A DNA stretch of 15,216 bases, taken from positions 1 to 15,216 of the forward strand of contig CALADF010000009.1 of assembly GCA_937890835.1 (NCBI GenBank), written 5' to 3'. Under the pieces are notes generated by a model that saw only the letters and a list, made by a program, of their open reading frames with translations, was not told where the DNA came from and did no database searches. Source of the DNA: an uncultured bacterium. GTDB taxonomy: Bacteria; Actinomycetota; Coriobacteriia; Coriobacteriales; Eggerthellaceae. Position 1 is the stretch's first letter. Every line of letters begins with the position of its first letter. Made by a program: the position numbers and the translations under genes. This document shows positions 14,988-15,216 of this stretch, piece after piece.

Positions 14988-15015
14988 ATGATAACACACA
15001 TCGTCGAATTCGCAA
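14988..15015 (-). promoter_or_regulatory. tRNA-Pro promoter
   Basis: On the minus strand -35 TTGCGA (15010-15015) and -10 TATCAT (14988-14993) are 16 bases apart. Initiation near 14981 would give a 5' leader of about 19 bases removed by RNase P. Confidence 0.6.
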
Positions 15016-15216
15016 ACAAAAAACTCGAATCGATTTCAGCGTGTCGCCCCTGCGCATCGCAAGGGAACGCGACGGGGCGCACAGGCCGCCGCGCAGACTG
15101 CCGCCGCACTAACTACGCCGACCGCAGCACTCGCAGCTGCGGACGAAAGAGCCGCTTCAACGCGCTACACGAAACGAAGGGCCATGGAGCCCGCGAAAGC
15201 GAGAAGGCATCCCGCC
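15016..15216. other. Window end, no supportable gene
   Basis: I see no complete gene. Two GC-rich inverted repeats are present: CGCCCC/GGGGCG (15045-15050 with 15074-15079) and CCGCAGC/GCTGCGG (15122-15128 with 15136-15142), neither followed by a U-tract. An ATG at 15184 on the plus strand opens a frame to the window end, and a minus-strand frame ends at 15167. Both are too short to judge. Confidence 0.4.

Noticed and set aside
15184..15216. Possible start of a plus-strand gene at the window edge
   Set aside because: Only 11 codons are available, and the purine stretch (AAGGG) is too close to the ATG to act as a normal ribosome binding site.

Overview
The window is a high-GC bacterial chromosome segment made almost entirely of housekeeping genes. 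The strongest hints of origin are gene content and style: actinobacterial GC and codon use, MEP-pathway isoprenoid genes, a TatA of the single-hydrophobic-helix type, and a Mrp ATPase with the cysteine-rich N-terminus common in anaerobes. A member of the Coriobacteriia (Eggerthellaceae-like gut actinobacteria) is my best inference; no marker here proves it. I see no mobile element, CRISPR array, prophage or attachment site.

Layout, from right to left because nearly everything is on the minus strand. A tRNA-Pro(CGG) with its own promoter and terminator (14886-15015) is followed by tatA (twin-arginine translocation), greA (transcript cleavage factor) and lysS (lysyl-tRNA synthetase with an added C-terminal tRNA-binding domain), which ends at a strong terminator. 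Next is clpC, whose promoter is covered by a CIRCE (HrcA) operator and which ends in a strong U-tract terminator. Then come ispD and ispF (MEP isoprenoid pathway, 29 bp apart) and cysS. A single plus-strand gene, a metallophosphoesterase (4921-5676), converges on cysS at a GC-rich hairpin and diverges from a U32/TrhP-type tRNA hydroxylation protein (3517-4779). Further left are a shortened MetH-like homocysteine methyltransferase (1619-3319), a 99-residue unknown protein (1162-1461) with its own terminator, and a Mrp/NBP35 Fe-S carrier ATPase (32-877).

How they fit together: translation (tRNA-Pro, LysRS, CysRS, tRNA wobble modification), transcription fidelity (GreA), proteostasis (ClpC), envelope and export (TatA, IspD/IspF precursors of polyprenols) and one-carbon/Fe-S metabolism. 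The order lysS-clpC-ispD-ispF-cysS recalls the lysS-ctsR-mcsAB-clpC-radA-disA-ispD-ispF-cysS neighbourhood of Bacillus, here compacted and with ctsR/mcsAB/radA/disA absent.

Most worth a second look: the CIRCE element on clpC where ctsR is missing from the neighbourhood; the LysRS-tRBD fusion; the MetH-like protein whose folate-domain motifs are eroded; and the 16-bp palindrome that contains the start codon of the U32 gene and suggests a leaderless, possibly autoregulated transcript. I found no wholly new system.
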